A stretch of 64,000 bases of DNA from a candidate division LCP-89 bacterium B3_LCP (GTDB lineage Bacteria > Electryoneota > B3-LCP): NCBI GenBank assembly GCA_005223185.1, contig NJBN01000013.1, forward strand, positions 21,148 to 85,147. The letters are read 5' to 3'. A model generated the notes under the pieces. That model saw only the letters and a list, made by a program, of their open reading frames with translations, did no database searches and was not told the DNA's origin. The position numbers were made by a program, and so were the translations under genes. Below, piece after piece: positions 17,433 through 27,581 of this stretch (position 1 is the first letter of the stretch; each line of letters starts with the position of its first letter).

Positions 17433-17849
17433 GTGCAATCAGCAATCTTATATGTCAGGTATGTCAGGTTTATTTCACGTAGGAGTCTCAATGGGAGTCC
17501 TTCGGACCTGTGGATAGCCCCGTTGTTTCAATCGTACACCCGTCCTCCGGGGCAGGAAAACGGTATTTACCTCTATGAAATCGCCATTCTCTTGTCCTCA
17601 AGTCCGGAAGTGGTTTATGCTATCGGAACTCATCCCGGTGAAACCATCAGCCTATGTATGGAATTCGGCGGCATGGATCGAGAGCAAATGAAAAATATGA
17701 TTAACCGTTCTGAGATGGGAGGAGGCAGGGGAGGTAGAGGCAGCATGGGTGGCGGTATGGGCGGCAAGCGAGGGGGAAGTATGCACCCCCTAATGCCCGG
17801 AATGGAGAAAGTCGAGGCGTGGATCAGCATCGATCTGGGAGAGAAATAA
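17433..17849 (+). pseudogene. Probable gene remnant with Gly/Met-rich tail
   Basis: An open frame of 138 codons without ribosome site or signal peptide. The first third overlaps a relic of the repeat found at 63701-63813 (TGGGAGTCCTTCGGA). The C-terminal part looks protein-like: VVYAIGTHPGETISLCMEFGG, DREQMKNMI, a GGGRGGRGSMGGGMGG stretch, then EKVEAWISIDLG. I do not recognise a family. Most likely it is the 3' end of a broken gene; a small expressed protein cannot be excluded. Confidence 0.4.
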
Positions 17850-17888
17850 CTTATAGATTGGGTTGACTCCGCCTCTGTTCTCTGTTCT

Positions 17889-20800
17889 CTATTTCACCAG
17901 TATCATTTTTTTCACATCAGTGAAGTTACCAGCATGAATGCGGTAGAAGTACAAGCTGGAAGATAGTTGTGATGCGTTGAAAATGACCTCATGGTAGCCA
18001 GCCATCCTGAAGCCGTCAATGACTGTTGCGACTTTTCTGCCTGCCAGATTGTAGATGGTCAGATTTACCTGCGATGCTACCGGCAACCCGAAGCGGATAG
18101 TGGTTTGAGGGTTGAAGGGATTGGGGTAGTTCTGTCCAAGGGAATAGGACGTTGGAGTGGTGGTTTCCATTGTCGCAATTTCCACGAAAGATTCACCGGA
18201 GTTTGACCATCCTGTCAGACTCTCAGAGTCGTTCGAGCCCAGTTTAACGAAGGTGAAACTGTCATGGGAAGTATCTGTTTCTGCTGTTGAGTAGGCATTA
18301 TAGGTGTATATACCAGCTGGTGTACCTGTTGGTACGATCTGCATCCTCTCACGACTGATAGTAACCTCGCTACCGACTTCGATATTCACCGGCCCTAACG
18401 TAGGCCTCGAAGTACTCCCATTTGGAAGGGTAACATCACACCAAGTGTGAGCATTCAAGGGTAATATTGCTATGTTGGTAACCTGAATGTTATAACTGAA
18501 ATGTCCACCTTCAGAGGGAATTTCAATGGGTACATTGAACGGCGTCAAGAGAATGCGCAATGGCATACTCTGATCATAAAAGAAAGCTCCCATATCAGCT
18601 GTGGTGCTGTCAGGATCATTGTATACAGGATCGAGGTCTCCTGCGTCTATACAGGGAGAGCTCCACTGCAGGCGGTAGTCATTTTGAGCCGCATAAACGA
18701 ACAGCGGATCGAGGCAGATGTTGTAATACACATCGCAGGAATCGCCTTTCGCATTAACTGTAACCAACTCACCCAAACCCGCCGGAACCTGACCCCCATA
18801 ATTGCGATTCTGATTATTGTAACAATCTCCATAATTAACACTGACATCGGGGCAATTCTCGAAATATATACCGCCAGCGCCTCCGTTATTAGCTGCAACA
18901 ATTGTATTCAATATAGTTGGATTGCAGTATTCTATGTTAATTCCACTGCCACAATCGCCTGCCGAATTCATGCTGACGGTGCAGTTCAGGATTAATGGGT
19001 CGGAATCTTCTTCACAGTGAATTCCACCGCCCTCACTATCGATCCACATTGTAGCTGAATTTCTGCTGATAGTACAGTTTTGTATGATCGGACTAGCTCC
19101 ATTCTTCAGGCAGATCCCGCCACCATAATCACCTGCTGAATTTCCACTGACTGTACAGTTCTTAACATTCGGTGTGGAGTACCAACAGTAAATCCCACCA
19201 CCTTTATATTGCGCCGAATTTTCCATGATATAGCAGTTTTCAATACTCGGACTGGCGCTGCTGAAATATATTCCTCCACCATTATTAGCCGTATTTCCAT
19301 AGATGGTACAATATTGCATGGAGAAATTAGTGGAGCTATTTTTAAACGTCATCCCACCACCAAACTCAGCCGAATTGCCGCTGATGGTACAGAAGCTGAT
19401 ATTCGGGCTGGAGTTATCATGACTGATAATCCCACCGCCGAGATTGTTAGCCGAATTGTCAATGATAGTGCAGTTTCTAATGTCGGGACTTGAGTTACTG
19501 CAGGAAATTCCGCCGCCGCTGAATACGACCCAATTCTCGCTGATTGTGCAATTTTCAATTATGCCGTTAGAGAACTCCTCAAATCTCAATCCACCCCCCA
19601 AAGCCCAGGTAGAATTGCGACTGATGGTGCAGTTTCTAATAATAGGGTTGGAATGAACGCAGCAAACTCCGCCGCCATTGTTGTCATCCCCAGCTGATAC
19701 TATATTCCCAATGATGGTACAGTTTTCGATGATCGCGTCGGAATTTACACAGTAAGTGCCACCTCCCGTGCTATCTGCCATGTTCCCACTCATTGAAGTG
19801 GTCTTGATAATCGGATTTGATTGGTTGCAGCAGAGGGCACCACCACCATTTTCTGCTGAACAGCTGTCTATCACGCAGTTCTCTATATTTGGATTCGAAT
19901 TGTAACAATAAATACCACCCCCATCTAAGTCAGCCGAATTATTCCTTATGGTACAATGATGTATAATCGGATTTGAGTTGTAGCAGTAAATTCCTCCACC
20001 TGACTGATCTTGATCGGCACCTGTGGCGTTCCCATTCTGTATGGCACAGTAAGCCAGATGACTGCTGTCAGGAGCGTCAATAAACCGGATGCCATGCCAA
20101 CCGACGGATGTATCAGGAGCAGTGAAAGTTATCGAGTCGGTTTCAGTCCCAATCGCTTCGAGAAAACCATTCACAATGAGCTTGAAATGCCCAACAAAGC
20201 CCACTTCTACACCAGGTTCGATAATCAGCGTTTCGCCTTCTGGTACCGTTATCTCACCGGTAATCCAGTAAGGCGAGCTGGCAGCCTCCCAGGTCCCCGT
20301 AACCGCACCGCTTTCTATGATAGTACCACCTTCCAATCCTTCGCCTAATAGCATTAACGGCCAGTTCTCGCTACTGTTGACAATAGTCAGCGTGTCTTCG
20401 TGGACAGTGATCGAAGAAGGTGAAAAAGTTACCGTCACAACTAAGCTGTCACCCTGGAGAAGCAGGCTGTCCGCCGGATCGAAATCAGTGTAGAAACAGT
20501 CGTTGCTGGGGACGAAATCGTATAGTATCAGGGTGCTGTCACTTGTGTTAGTGATCGATAATGATATCTCGGCTGGATTACCCATGTTAACCATGCCGAA
20601 ATCCAGATAAGTGGGGCTGGTTTGGAAGTTGTGATGATAATAGGAAACACCCATGTCAGACCTTGTGCTATCGGGATCGTGGTACACTGGATCAGGATTT
20701 CCCGCATCTATACATGGTGAACCGCATAGCAAGTTGAAATCACCACCAGCGGCATCGACGAACATGGGATCGATGTCGATGTTTCCGGTTCCCTCGTAGC

Positions 20801-21881
20801 CATATTGCACGTCACAGTAAGTCACTTGAGGATAACCGGTGATTTGATTGCTGTCATTGTTCCAAAGAATACAGTTCACAGCGGATGTGCTATAGGCGTT
20901 AACAGCACAATAAATCGCGCCTCCAGAAAAGTTCACAGAATTTCTGCTAATAACGCAGTTGACTATTTCAGGGCTGGCATTATAGCAGCCAATCCCGCCA
21001 CCGTGCCAGGCTGAATTATCGCTGATAGTACAATGGCTTATAATTGGATCGGCAAAAACGATGCAATAGATCCCACCACCATGTTCGGCCGAATTCCCAC
21101 TGATTGTACAGTGGCTGATAGTCGGGCTGGAATTGTTTCTGCAGAAGATCCCCCCGCCGTTATCATTTGTCCAATTCCCACTGATAGTGCAGTAACTGAT
21201 ATCCATATTAGACCTATAACAGAAAATTCCTCCGCCACCTTTTTCATAACCTAAAGAAGAATTTCCGCTGATGGTGCAGTTTTTAACCGTTGCATCAGAC
21301 AGATCGCAGTAAATCCCACCACCGAACACCTCTGCCGAATTTTCGCTTACATTGCAGTTGTCTATGATAGGGCTGGAATAATACCAACAGTGTATCCCGC
21401 CTCCAAACAGAGCTGAATTCCTGCGGACGGTACAATGGGTAATTTCAGGGCTGGAATTGTAGCAATAAATTCCTCCGCCATATGGATCGGTCGCCCATTC
21501 ATCGGCTCGTCCATACTCTATGATGCAGAACGATAAGTAGCTGGGATAGTAGGCATCTATGAAGCGGATGCCGCGCCAGCGTTCGATGGTATCTGCCACG
21601 GTGAAGTGGATCGAATCGCTCTGAGTTCCAATTGCTTCCAGAATTCCACTGACGGTAATTGCATAGTGCCCCTGAAAGATGACCTCGACACCAGGTTCAA
21701 TAACCAATGGATTTGGTTCACCTAACTCTCCGGGAATAGTAATATCACCCCAAATCAGGTATGGAGAACCGGCAAGATCCCACGTACCGCCTACTTCACC
21801 GCCGTATATATTTGTTTGTGCAGTTACAGTCACGACCGTCAGTGCTCCGCAGAGAAAAGCAATAAAGATCTTTCTGCACAT
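17889..21881 (-). CDS. Giant secreted parallel beta-helix protein with sorting domain
   Basis: 1330 residues with signal peptide. It has two tandem units, each with a cap (VGGTW--AGSPY-I-G-ITIP ... LVIEPGVEVIFQGHY ... LEAIGT-TDSIHF) followed by many beta-helix coils of about 23 residues, (S)GGGIYCYNSSP-I-HCTISGNSA. Between the units (about 415-500) lies a choice-of-anchor-D/ASPM-like domain (LDFGMVNMGNPAEISLSITNTSDSTL). The end has the shared Ig-like module (LTPFNVPIEIP) and a sorting domain (PNPFNP to KMILVK). The coils resemble polymorphic outer-membrane and right-handed beta-helix repeats. Likely a surface adhesin or glycan-binding or glycan-cleaving protein; no catalytic residues can be named. 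Confidence 0.9.
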   Translation of the reverse strand: MCRKIFIAFLCGALTVVTVTAQTNIYGGEVGGTWDLAGSPYLIWGDITIPGELGEPNPLVIEPGVEVIFQGHYAITVSGILEAIGTQSDSIHFTVADTIERWRGIRFIDAYYPSYLSFCIIEYGRADEWATDPYGGGIYCYNSSPEITHCTVRRNSALFGGGIHCWYYSSPIIDNCNVSENSAEVFGGGIYCDLSDATVKNCTISGNSSLGYEKGGGGIFCYRSNMDISYCTISGNWTNDNGGGIFCRNNSSPTISHCTISGNSAEHGGGIYCIVFADPIISHCTISDNSAWHGGGIGCYNASPEIVNCVISRNSVNFSGGAIYCAVNAYSTSAVNCILWNNDSNQITGYPQVTYCDVQYGYEGTGNIDIDPMFVDAAGGDFNLLCGSPCIDAGNPDPVYHDPDSTRSDMGVSYYHHNFQTSPTYLDFGMVNMGNPAEISLSITNTSDSTLILYDFVPSNDCFYTDFDPADSLLLQGDSLVVTVTFSPSSITVHEDTLTIVNSSENWPLMLLGEGLEGGTIIESGAVTGTWEAASSPYWITGEITVPEGETLIIEPGVEVGFVGHFKLIVNGFLEAIGTETDSITFTAPDTSVGWHGIRFIDAPDSSHLAYCAIQNGNATGADQDQSGGGIYCYNSNPIIHHCTIRNNSADLDGGGIYCYNSNPNIENCVIDSCSAENGGGALCCNQSNPIIKTTSMSGNMADSTGGGTYCVNSDAIIENCTIIGNIVSAGDDNNGGGVCCVHSNPIIRNCTISRNSTWALGGGLRFEEFSNGIIENCTISENWVVFSGGGISCSNSSPDIRNCTIIDNSANNLGGGIISHDNSSPNISFCTISGNSAEFGGGMTFKNSSTNFSMQYCTIYGNTANNGGGIYFSSASPSIENCYIMENSAQYKGGGIYCWYSTPNVKNCTVSGNSAGDYGGGICLKNGASPIIQNCTISRNSATMWIDSEGGGIHCEEDSDPLILNCTVSMNSAGDCGSGINIEYCNPTILNTIVAANNGGAGGIYFENCPDVSVNYGDCYNNQNRNYGGQVPAGLGELVTVNAKGDSCDVYYNICLDPLFVYAAQNDYRLQWSSPCIDAGDLDPVYNDPDSTTADMGAFFYDQSMPLRILLTPFNVPIEIPSEGGHFSYNIQVTNIAILPLNAHTWCDVTLPNGSTSRPTLGPVNIEVGSEVTISRERMQIVPTGTPAGIYTYNAYSTAETDTSHDSFTFVKLGSNDSESLTGWSNSGESFVEIATMETTTPTSYSLGQNYPNPFNPQTTIRFGLPVASQVNLTIYNLAGRKVATVIDGFRMAGYHEVIFNASQLSSSLYFYRIHAGNFTDVKKMILVK

Positions 21882-21908
21882 ATCCGCTCCCTGTTAGTTG
21901 AAAATGGT

Positions 21909-23942
21909 TTACTTCATTAAAACCATCTGCCCTGATGCTGTGAACTCACCTGCTTCCAGCTTATACAGGTAGATCCCAGAGGCAATGTTCGATCCATCGA
22001 ACGCCACTTCATGCACTCCAGCATCTCGCCATCCGTTGACTAATTCTGTTACCAGTCGACCGGGAATGTCGTATACATTCAGGCTCACCAGACTTGCATC
22101 TTGCAATTTAAATCTGAGAACTGTCGTGGGATTGAATGGGTTGGGATAAACCGAGATTTCAACTTCGGCAGGAATTGAGACTTCAGCCACGATTCCACCA
22201 GCAACAGCGATACCGCTGTTGATCACTGTTATAGCATCAAGGTCCATGCCTGCCAGGGGGAAGTTGGGGCTGGAACCGGACGCATCGGTGATTTTGAGAT
22301 ACCGGGTAGAAGTCACACCCGCTGTGCTTAAGTCAAATGAGGCTGTGCCGGTAGCCTCGCCGATGAGGGTATTCTGGTTATAGGCGTCGCCGGAGTAAAC
22401 TCGGTATGTTTCGGGACCGGGATCGCGGGGGTGATCCCATTCAGTGACCGTAAAATCATTGCCGTTACCGTCAACGATTTCATGACCCTCACCCATATCC
22501 AGGACGATGAAGCCGCCCGAACCTATCGAACAAGGCAGATCGTCCGGCGCTCCTAAAGCCCAGGCTGGATAGGTTATGGTATTGTAGGCGTTGTTGGGAT
22601 CTTCCTGGTTCACAGATGTCACCATGAAGGCATATTCGCCACCAGAGGGCGTGAGCTCGACATCAAATTCCCCGGGCACACCAAATTCGACAACCACACC
22701 CGTCACAGTTTCTGGTTGATAACCGTTAGCCCATACAGTTAGATCATAAGTACCAGGCAGCATCATGCGGTGAAAATCCCCTAAAGATGGGTCTGTGTAA
22801 GCAGGTATGGGATTACCTTCAATCCATACTGCCGCCCACAGTGGATCCCCCGATTGAGCATCCGTTACCATGCCATGTAGCCCTTCTCCCGCTAACTCAC
22901 AGAAATTGTTCATCCCTGCTTGATTTCTTTCGTAGGTATATTGAACCTGCGAAGACCAGTTATTGGTCTCCACGGTATAGCAGAGAGCTCCATGACTACC
23001 GTAAACGTAATCCAAAACTTCGCCATGGGTTTCGTAATCCGACCAGGAATTAACCAGTGCGTAGGATGCTGCATCGGAATATCGTTCTCCCACCCGGACG
23101 ATGAGATTGTTATCAGGAGCAGTATTGGGACTGAATCCCCACTGGTAAAAGAGAACGTCTCCGGAACAGTGGACGGTTGTCGATAGAGTAATGTTATTCT
23201 CCATGCAGAATTCTCGCACAACCCGGCTTTCCACCTGCGAGAACGGATACCAACTGCTGCCCCAGCCGTCCCACTGGTAGCCGTAATCGCGATTTAGATC
23301 GATCCCATTGGCGTTATTGCGAGTACCTAGTTCATGACCATCGGGATTAATCATGGGAATACACCAGATTTCATTGTTGTCTATGTACTCCGTAATCGCA
23401 GGGTTAGTGCCGTAATTGTGGCACAGGTAAAGCGCGTGAAGATAGGGCACTTCCGCTGCTGTAAATTCATTTCCATGGATACCGCCCCAGAAGACCACTT
23501 CAGGTTCATCTTCTTCGATAAGCGGGTTGGCGGAAATTTTCAGAGCGAAAAGTTCGCGGTTCTGCACGGAATAACCCAGGACTTCCAACAGGGTAATATC
23601 CGGGTAGTTGGCAGCCAGATCGTAGAAACCGTCTCGCATCTCTTGGTATGTATGCCAATCATCTGTACCGGGTTTATGGCCAATCCCAAGTTCATCCAGC
23701 AGGTAGTTGTCAGAAACTGGTTTCACTTCAAATCCGTTATTCCTTAGCACTTCAATTTCGTCAAGAGATAACTCAGCTATGAAATCTCCTTCAAAACGGC
23801 CGTGGTGAACTGTGGTTTTCATTGCTACTAAAACGTCCCGAGCCCCAACGGGAACTTGATAGTATCCAGTATCATCTGCAAACGCAGAAATTGATACCAT
23901 GATTGCACAGATTGTAATTAACAGCAGTTTAGTTGTCTTCAT
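21909..23942 (-). CDS. Secreted M14-family zinc carboxypeptidase with sorting domain
   Basis: 677 residues with signal peptide. The peptidase domain (about 95-350) has zinc ligands H156 and E159 in GGIHGNEF and H258 in TVHCSGD, substrate-site NPDG (199-202) and NGIDLNRDY (212-220), and the catalytic Glu in CYTVETNN. A carboxypeptidase regulatory-like beta-sandwich follows (GMVTDAQSGDPLWAAVWIEG). Then comes a jelly-roll-like region (VLDMGEGHEIVDGNGNDFTVTE) and a sorting domain (PNPFNP to QMVLMK). It removes C-terminal residues from extracellular peptides. It lies 27 bases upstream of the beta-helix gene on the same strand, so the two may be co-transcribed. Confidence 0.92.
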   Translation of the reverse strand: MKTTKLLLITICAIMVSISAFADDTGYYQVPVGARDVLVAMKTTVHHGRFEGDFIAELSLDEIEVLRNNGFEVKPVSDNYLLDELGIGHKPGTDDWHTYQEMRDGFYDLAANYPDITLLEVLGYSVQNRELFALKISANPLIEEDEPEVVFWGGIHGNEFTAAEVPYLHALYLCHNYGTNPAITEYIDNNEIWCIPMINPDGHELGTRNNANGIDLNRDYGYQWDGWGSSWYPFSQVESRVVREFCMENNITLSTTVHCSGDVLFYQWGFSPNTAPDNNLIVRVGERYSDAASYALVNSWSDYETHGEVLDYVYGSHGALCYTVETNNWSSQVQYTYERNQAGMNNFCELAGEGLHGMVTDAQSGDPLWAAVWIEGNPIPAYTDPSLGDFHRMMLPGTYDLTVWANGYQPETVTGVVVEFGVPGEFDVELTPSGGEYAFMVTSVNQEDPNNAYNTITYPAWALGAPDDLPCSIGSGGFIVLDMGEGHEIVDGNGNDFTVTEWDHPRDPGPETYRVYSGDAYNQNTLIGEATGTASFDLSTAGVTSTRYLKITDASGSSPNFPLAGMDLDAITVINSGIAVAGGIVAEVSIPAEVEISVYPNPFNPTTVLRFKLQDASLVSLNVYDIPGRLVTELVNGWRDAGVHEVAFDGSNIASGIYLYKLEAGEFTASGQMVLMK

Positions 23943-24480
23943 GGTAACCTCAAGTTAAAAGAAGTGGCTTGATTGATATAATATAGTCAAAAATATTGAT
24001 GAAATCAAGTACTTTTTTCAGGAGGGTAAATTTTAAAGGAAGACGAGGCTAGACCACATGCTCTAAAAAAGTGGGAGCCACTTTTAAGCAGTAAGATCAT
24101 TACTGTCATTTGGAAATACGATTGGAAAGCGGCAATTTACTGAGAAACAATGACTCAGAACTCTATCAAAGTCATTATTTATTATAAACTATGGTGTATT
24201 ATTCTATGTAGTGACCTTTGGGTTAAAAATCCCAATGCAATTGGATCTTTTACCAAAATCACTTCTTGGCTTTCCGACCAGATTGTCATGGGTGTTTTGA
24301 GGAAGCGATTCATCAACCTGGCTCATACATACTTCCCATGCTTTCAGGAACTGGAAACGGTTTGTCGGCATTTTTGATTAATGTCGGGTATCAGTATGGG
24401 ATAAAACCATTGAATGGGCAAAAGCCGGTTTATTTTTACTTGATCCTAAACGTCTGAGAGGTTAAATTCAAATTGATAAG
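23943..24480. other. 538-base intergenic region between divergent gene blocks
   Basis: It separates the minus-strand secreted-protein genes from the plus-strand glycan locus. It contains short overlapping open frames (about 24150-24457) with no ribosome site and no family resemblance. They could be debris of a lost gene. The promoter of the glycan locus should lie here but I cannot point to one. Confidence 0.5.
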
Positions 24481-25710
24481 TTGGGCGATTACAGAAGATG
24501 GGTAAGGACACACAATAATATTGTGAAAGCCGACATGCCGAATCCAGTTAAAGTTCTTCATGTGACGACATCTCTTTCCCGCAATGGTGGGATAGAGGAA
24601 ACCCTTCGCGTTCTCTGCAAGCGGCTGCAGGGCTATGAATTCCAGTTTGCTATCTGTTCCGTCCTGGGTTCTTCTAAAAGTGTCTTGGACGATTTCAGAG
24701 ACACAGACATCCCTCTCTTCTTCGGGAAGTATCGAGGATCCGTTATCGATATTCGAACCACAATGTGGGTACGGAAAGTTGCCAAAGAATTCGGAGCCAA
24801 TATCATCCATACACATAACAACAAGGGAAACTACCACGGCAGGTTGGCTGCGAAACTGGCAGGAAACATCCCTTCCGTAACTACCCATCACGACATGGGA
24901 GATATCCGATTCTCAAAGACATTCCAAGCAGACAAACGACCGCAGGGCAAGTTTGATGATCAAGGTCAAGAGCTTCACGACTGGATTGCCACTTTCGTTT
25001 GGCCCTTTTTAAACGTCAACATGGATTGTTTGAATAGTAGAGTGATCTGTGTTTCGAATGCAGTACGCAATATTCATACGCCTGATCCGAACGATGAACG
25101 CTTCAAAATTGTTTACGCACCCTATGATGAAACCATTTTCAATGCTCCACGTCAGGTGACAGAAAAGGAAACAATTACCATAGGAACTGTCGGAAGACTG
25201 GTCCCTCAGAAAGGATATCCATACCTGCTGGAGGCTTTTAAAGAACTGCGGACTTCTGTTGAACATATACGATTGAGGATCACCGGTGAAGGTCTTTTCA
25301 GACCACACCTCGAAGAGCTAATAAGGAAAAACAACCTGGAAGAAAAAGTAACTCTTTGTGGCGAGCATCCTCATGATGCTGCGCTTTACGATGGGATCGA
25401 TATATACGTACAGCCTTCGGTCTCGGAGGGATGTTCTATAACTCTCCTGGAAGCTATGGGGATGGGGCTTCCGGTCGTAGCAAGCGACCTGGATGGACCG
25501 AGAGAAATAGTGCTAAATAATGAGACAGGAGTCCTTGTTCCACCCAAAGATTCTTCTGCGTTGAGCGATGCAATACTAGGATTGATAAGGAATCCGGTAA
25601 GAGCCGCAAAGCTCGGGAAAGCTGCCCAGGAACGAGCTCGCAGGGAATTTTCTTCAGAAGCATTTGCTGCCAGAATGGCTGATATTTACAGGGAAGTTAT
25701 ACTTAAATGA
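24481..25710 (+). CDS. GT4-family glycosyltransferase
   Basis: 409 residues from a TTG; the ATG at 24535 is an equally good or better start because the fold begins there (MPNPVKVLHVTTSLSRNGG). The C-terminal GT-B half is typical: TIGTVGRLVPQKGYPYLLEAFKEL, LRITGEG, DIYVQPSVSEGCSITLLEAMGMGLPVVASDLDGPREIV. The E-x7-E nucleotide-sugar motif is in the SEGCSITLLEA stretch. It transfers a sugar from a nucleotide donor to a glycan or lipid at the cytoplasmic face. First gene of the glycan locus; overlaps the next by four bases (ATGA). Confidence 0.9.
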   Translation: MGDYRRWVRTHNNIVKADMPNPVKVLHVTTSLSRNGGIEETLRVLCKRLQGYEFQFAICSVLGSSKSVLDDFRDTDIPLFFGKYRGSVIDIRTTMWVRKVAKEFGANIIHTHNNKGNYHGRLAAKLAGNIPSVTTHHDMGDIRFSKTFQADKRPQGKFDDQGQELHDWIATFVWPFLNVNMDCLNSRVICVSNAVRNIHTPDPNDERFKIVYAPYDETIFNAPRQVTEKETITIGTVGRLVPQKGYPYLLEAFKELRTSVEHIRLRITGEGLFRPHLEELIRKNNLEEKVTLCGEHPHDAALYDGIDIYVQPSVSEGCSITLLEAMGMGLPVVASDLDGPREIVLNNETGVLVPPKDSSALSDAILGLIRNPVRAAKLGKAAQERARREFSSEAFAARMADIYREVILK

Positions 25711-27581
25711 AATACAGATATTCCGTTCTCATACTTAAAGATTCAAACTACCAGTCAGAGCGGCCCTGCCGGCGAACGGATAGGCATCCAATCCTACCAG
25801 GAAGTCGTCTGAAGAACTATGTCGAATTTGTAACCGGGCTCGGGATTCCTTTTGAAATTGTTGATGTGAATGAGTTTAACCTAAGTAATATTCTTGACGA
25901 TAATCTGGTTAGATGCACATCAGTCATTATTGCTTGTCCCATTGGACGGCTCTCTGCTGAACAGCAGGAATGGCTCAAGGATTGTTCATTCAGATATGGT
26001 GTTTCTCTGATAGCAGATTCATTTCTATTCTCAAAGCGACCATTCCTGGAACCCTTCGGTATTAAAAAATGTCGTACTACTTCATTTTCTATGCAGAAAA
26101 TCTGTTCAAATGATGGCGGCGTTTTGTACAAGGTGCGACCGTATCCCTTCTCATCAAAGGGAGCTGATTTCGGTTATCGTCCCATCTTGCGCTTACTGAT
26201 GCAGAGTTGGTTTTCACGTAGGTTATCGAAAAAACAAGAGGCTCACAGTTTAGCCTCATTCCGCAATGGAATACCGGCAGTTGTATGTTACCAATTTGGA
26301 GAGGCGACAAATTATTTTCTCAATTTTCAACCCGGTCGAATTTTTCACAATGGAAATCGTTTTCACCAGTTCTTTAAGAATATCCTGACCAATCATTCCC
26401 GATGTCCGTCCGTTTCAATTCAGTATGAACGAGGGGTCTGTCTGCGCATGGATGATCCCGGGGCCTCTGAGCGAGTTCATTTGAAAGGATTCAATGATGG
26501 AGTCATCTCTCGTGAATTATGGAATGAACTGATTCAACTCCTGGAAGGAGAGAATGCAAAACTCAGTGTAGCATATGTTGCTGAATGGGTCGATGACGGT
26601 GATCCGCGGCGTGGGACACTGATCTATCGCGGCACCCCCGTGTGGGAGCGTATTCCTGGAAAGCACTATACCTCCAGGGAAGTGACCTATCATGTCTGGG
26701 AGCCTGATAGACATCATGATTATGCTTCACAATATGAAGCTATGCGGGCGGGTGTTAACAAAGGCGTGATCTCAATTCTTTCTCACGGACTGACTCATCT
26801 TTCTGTTGACATCAAAGGGTGGCTTAACTCCCAGGATCAATACACAAACATGGAGTGGTATCGTGAATTCTGTGAGATGGTCTCTGACGAGAATGTAGAG
26901 CGCGGAATCCTGATCCAGCATCTGGAAAAGAGTGTTGAAGAAATTAGACAGGCATTCGGGGTCAATACACAAATTGTCGTTCCATCTGCACATATGCGTA
27001 CAGAAGATACACCAGGATTGGCTCGAGAGGCTGGTTTTAAAATACTATCGAGCAAGGAAACTAACCTATTGTGGGATCATGCCATGATCAGTAATAGAAA
27101 GTTGGGCGCATTCTATCCTGAGGAGTTTAAGGAAGCCGCCGCGCTGTCCAATGCCGGATATCCGATTCTGTTCGTCTTTCATGACTATGACGTGTACCGT
27201 AAGGGTGCTTTCTGGTTAAAAGAGCAGGTTATAAAGCTTCAGAACGAAGGTGTGAAGACGTTTCTCGCTATGGAAGAATGGGGAGCACTGCTGATGGCTC
27301 GAATGGATGTGATTTTGAACGAGAATGATCTTCTGGTAAAAATCGACTTTACGTCCTCCCTTGACGTGGGGAATTTTAAAGGAATGATCCCCTTGCACAT
27401 AGAGGCTGTTGTGTCCGAGATCAGGACAGCGGATGGAGCCACTATACCCATTACATCGACGGGTGATTCGTGGACTCGCACGCAGGTTCCTTATTCCTAT
27501 GTCACAAATGGAAGATTGAGCCTGATTGCGGAATTGAATCAGGATATCGATAAAAATCGAGAAGGATTACATGGCGCATAA
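25707..27581 (+). CDS. Two-domain protein with polysaccharide-deacetylase-like catalytic half
   Basis: 624 residues. Residues 1-230 form a Rossmann-like domain (FEIVDVNEFN, VIIACPIGRLS, GIPAVVCYQFGEA) resembling glutamine-amidotransferase-like folds but without an evident catalytic triad. From residue 235 there is a polysaccharide-deacetylase-like domain: GVCLRMDDPGASE supplies the Asp pair, SHGLTHLS supplies the H-x3-H metal site, and VVPSAHMRTEDTPGLAREAGFKIL is the later barrel strand. The end is a beta-rich tail. There is no signal peptide, so it is cytoplasmic or a precursor-modifying enzyme. Deacetylation of a glycan precursor is inferred. Coupled by overlap to both neighbours. Confidence 0.7.
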   Translation: MKYRYSVLILKDSNYQSERPCRRTDRHPILPGSRLKNYVEFVTGLGIPFEIVDVNEFNLSNILDDNLVRCTSVIIACPIGRLSAEQQEWLKDCSFRYGVSLIADSFLFSKRPFLEPFGIKKCRTTSFSMQKICSNDGGVLYKVRPYPFSSKGADFGYRPILRLLMQSWFSRRLSKKQEAHSLASFRNGIPAVVCYQFGEATNYFLNFQPGRIFHNGNRFHQFFKNILTNHSRCPSVSIQYERGVCLRMDDPGASERVHLKGFNDGVISRELWNELIQLLEGENAKLSVAYVAEWVDDGDPRRGTLIYRGTPVWERIPGKHYTSREVTYHVWEPDRHHDYASQYEAMRAGVNKGVISILSHGLTHLSVDIKGWLNSQDQYTNMEWYREFCEMVSDENVERGILIQHLEKSVEEIRQAFGVNTQIVVPSAHMRTEDTPGLAREAGFKILSSKETNLLWDHAMISNRKLGAFYPEEFKEAAALSNAGYPILFVFHDYDVYRKGAFWLKEQVIKLQNEGVKTFLAMEEWGALLMARMDVILNENDLLVKIDFTSSLDVGNFKGMIPLHIEAVVSEIRTADGATIPITSTGDSWTRTQVPYSYVTNGRLSLIAELNQDIDKNREGLHGA

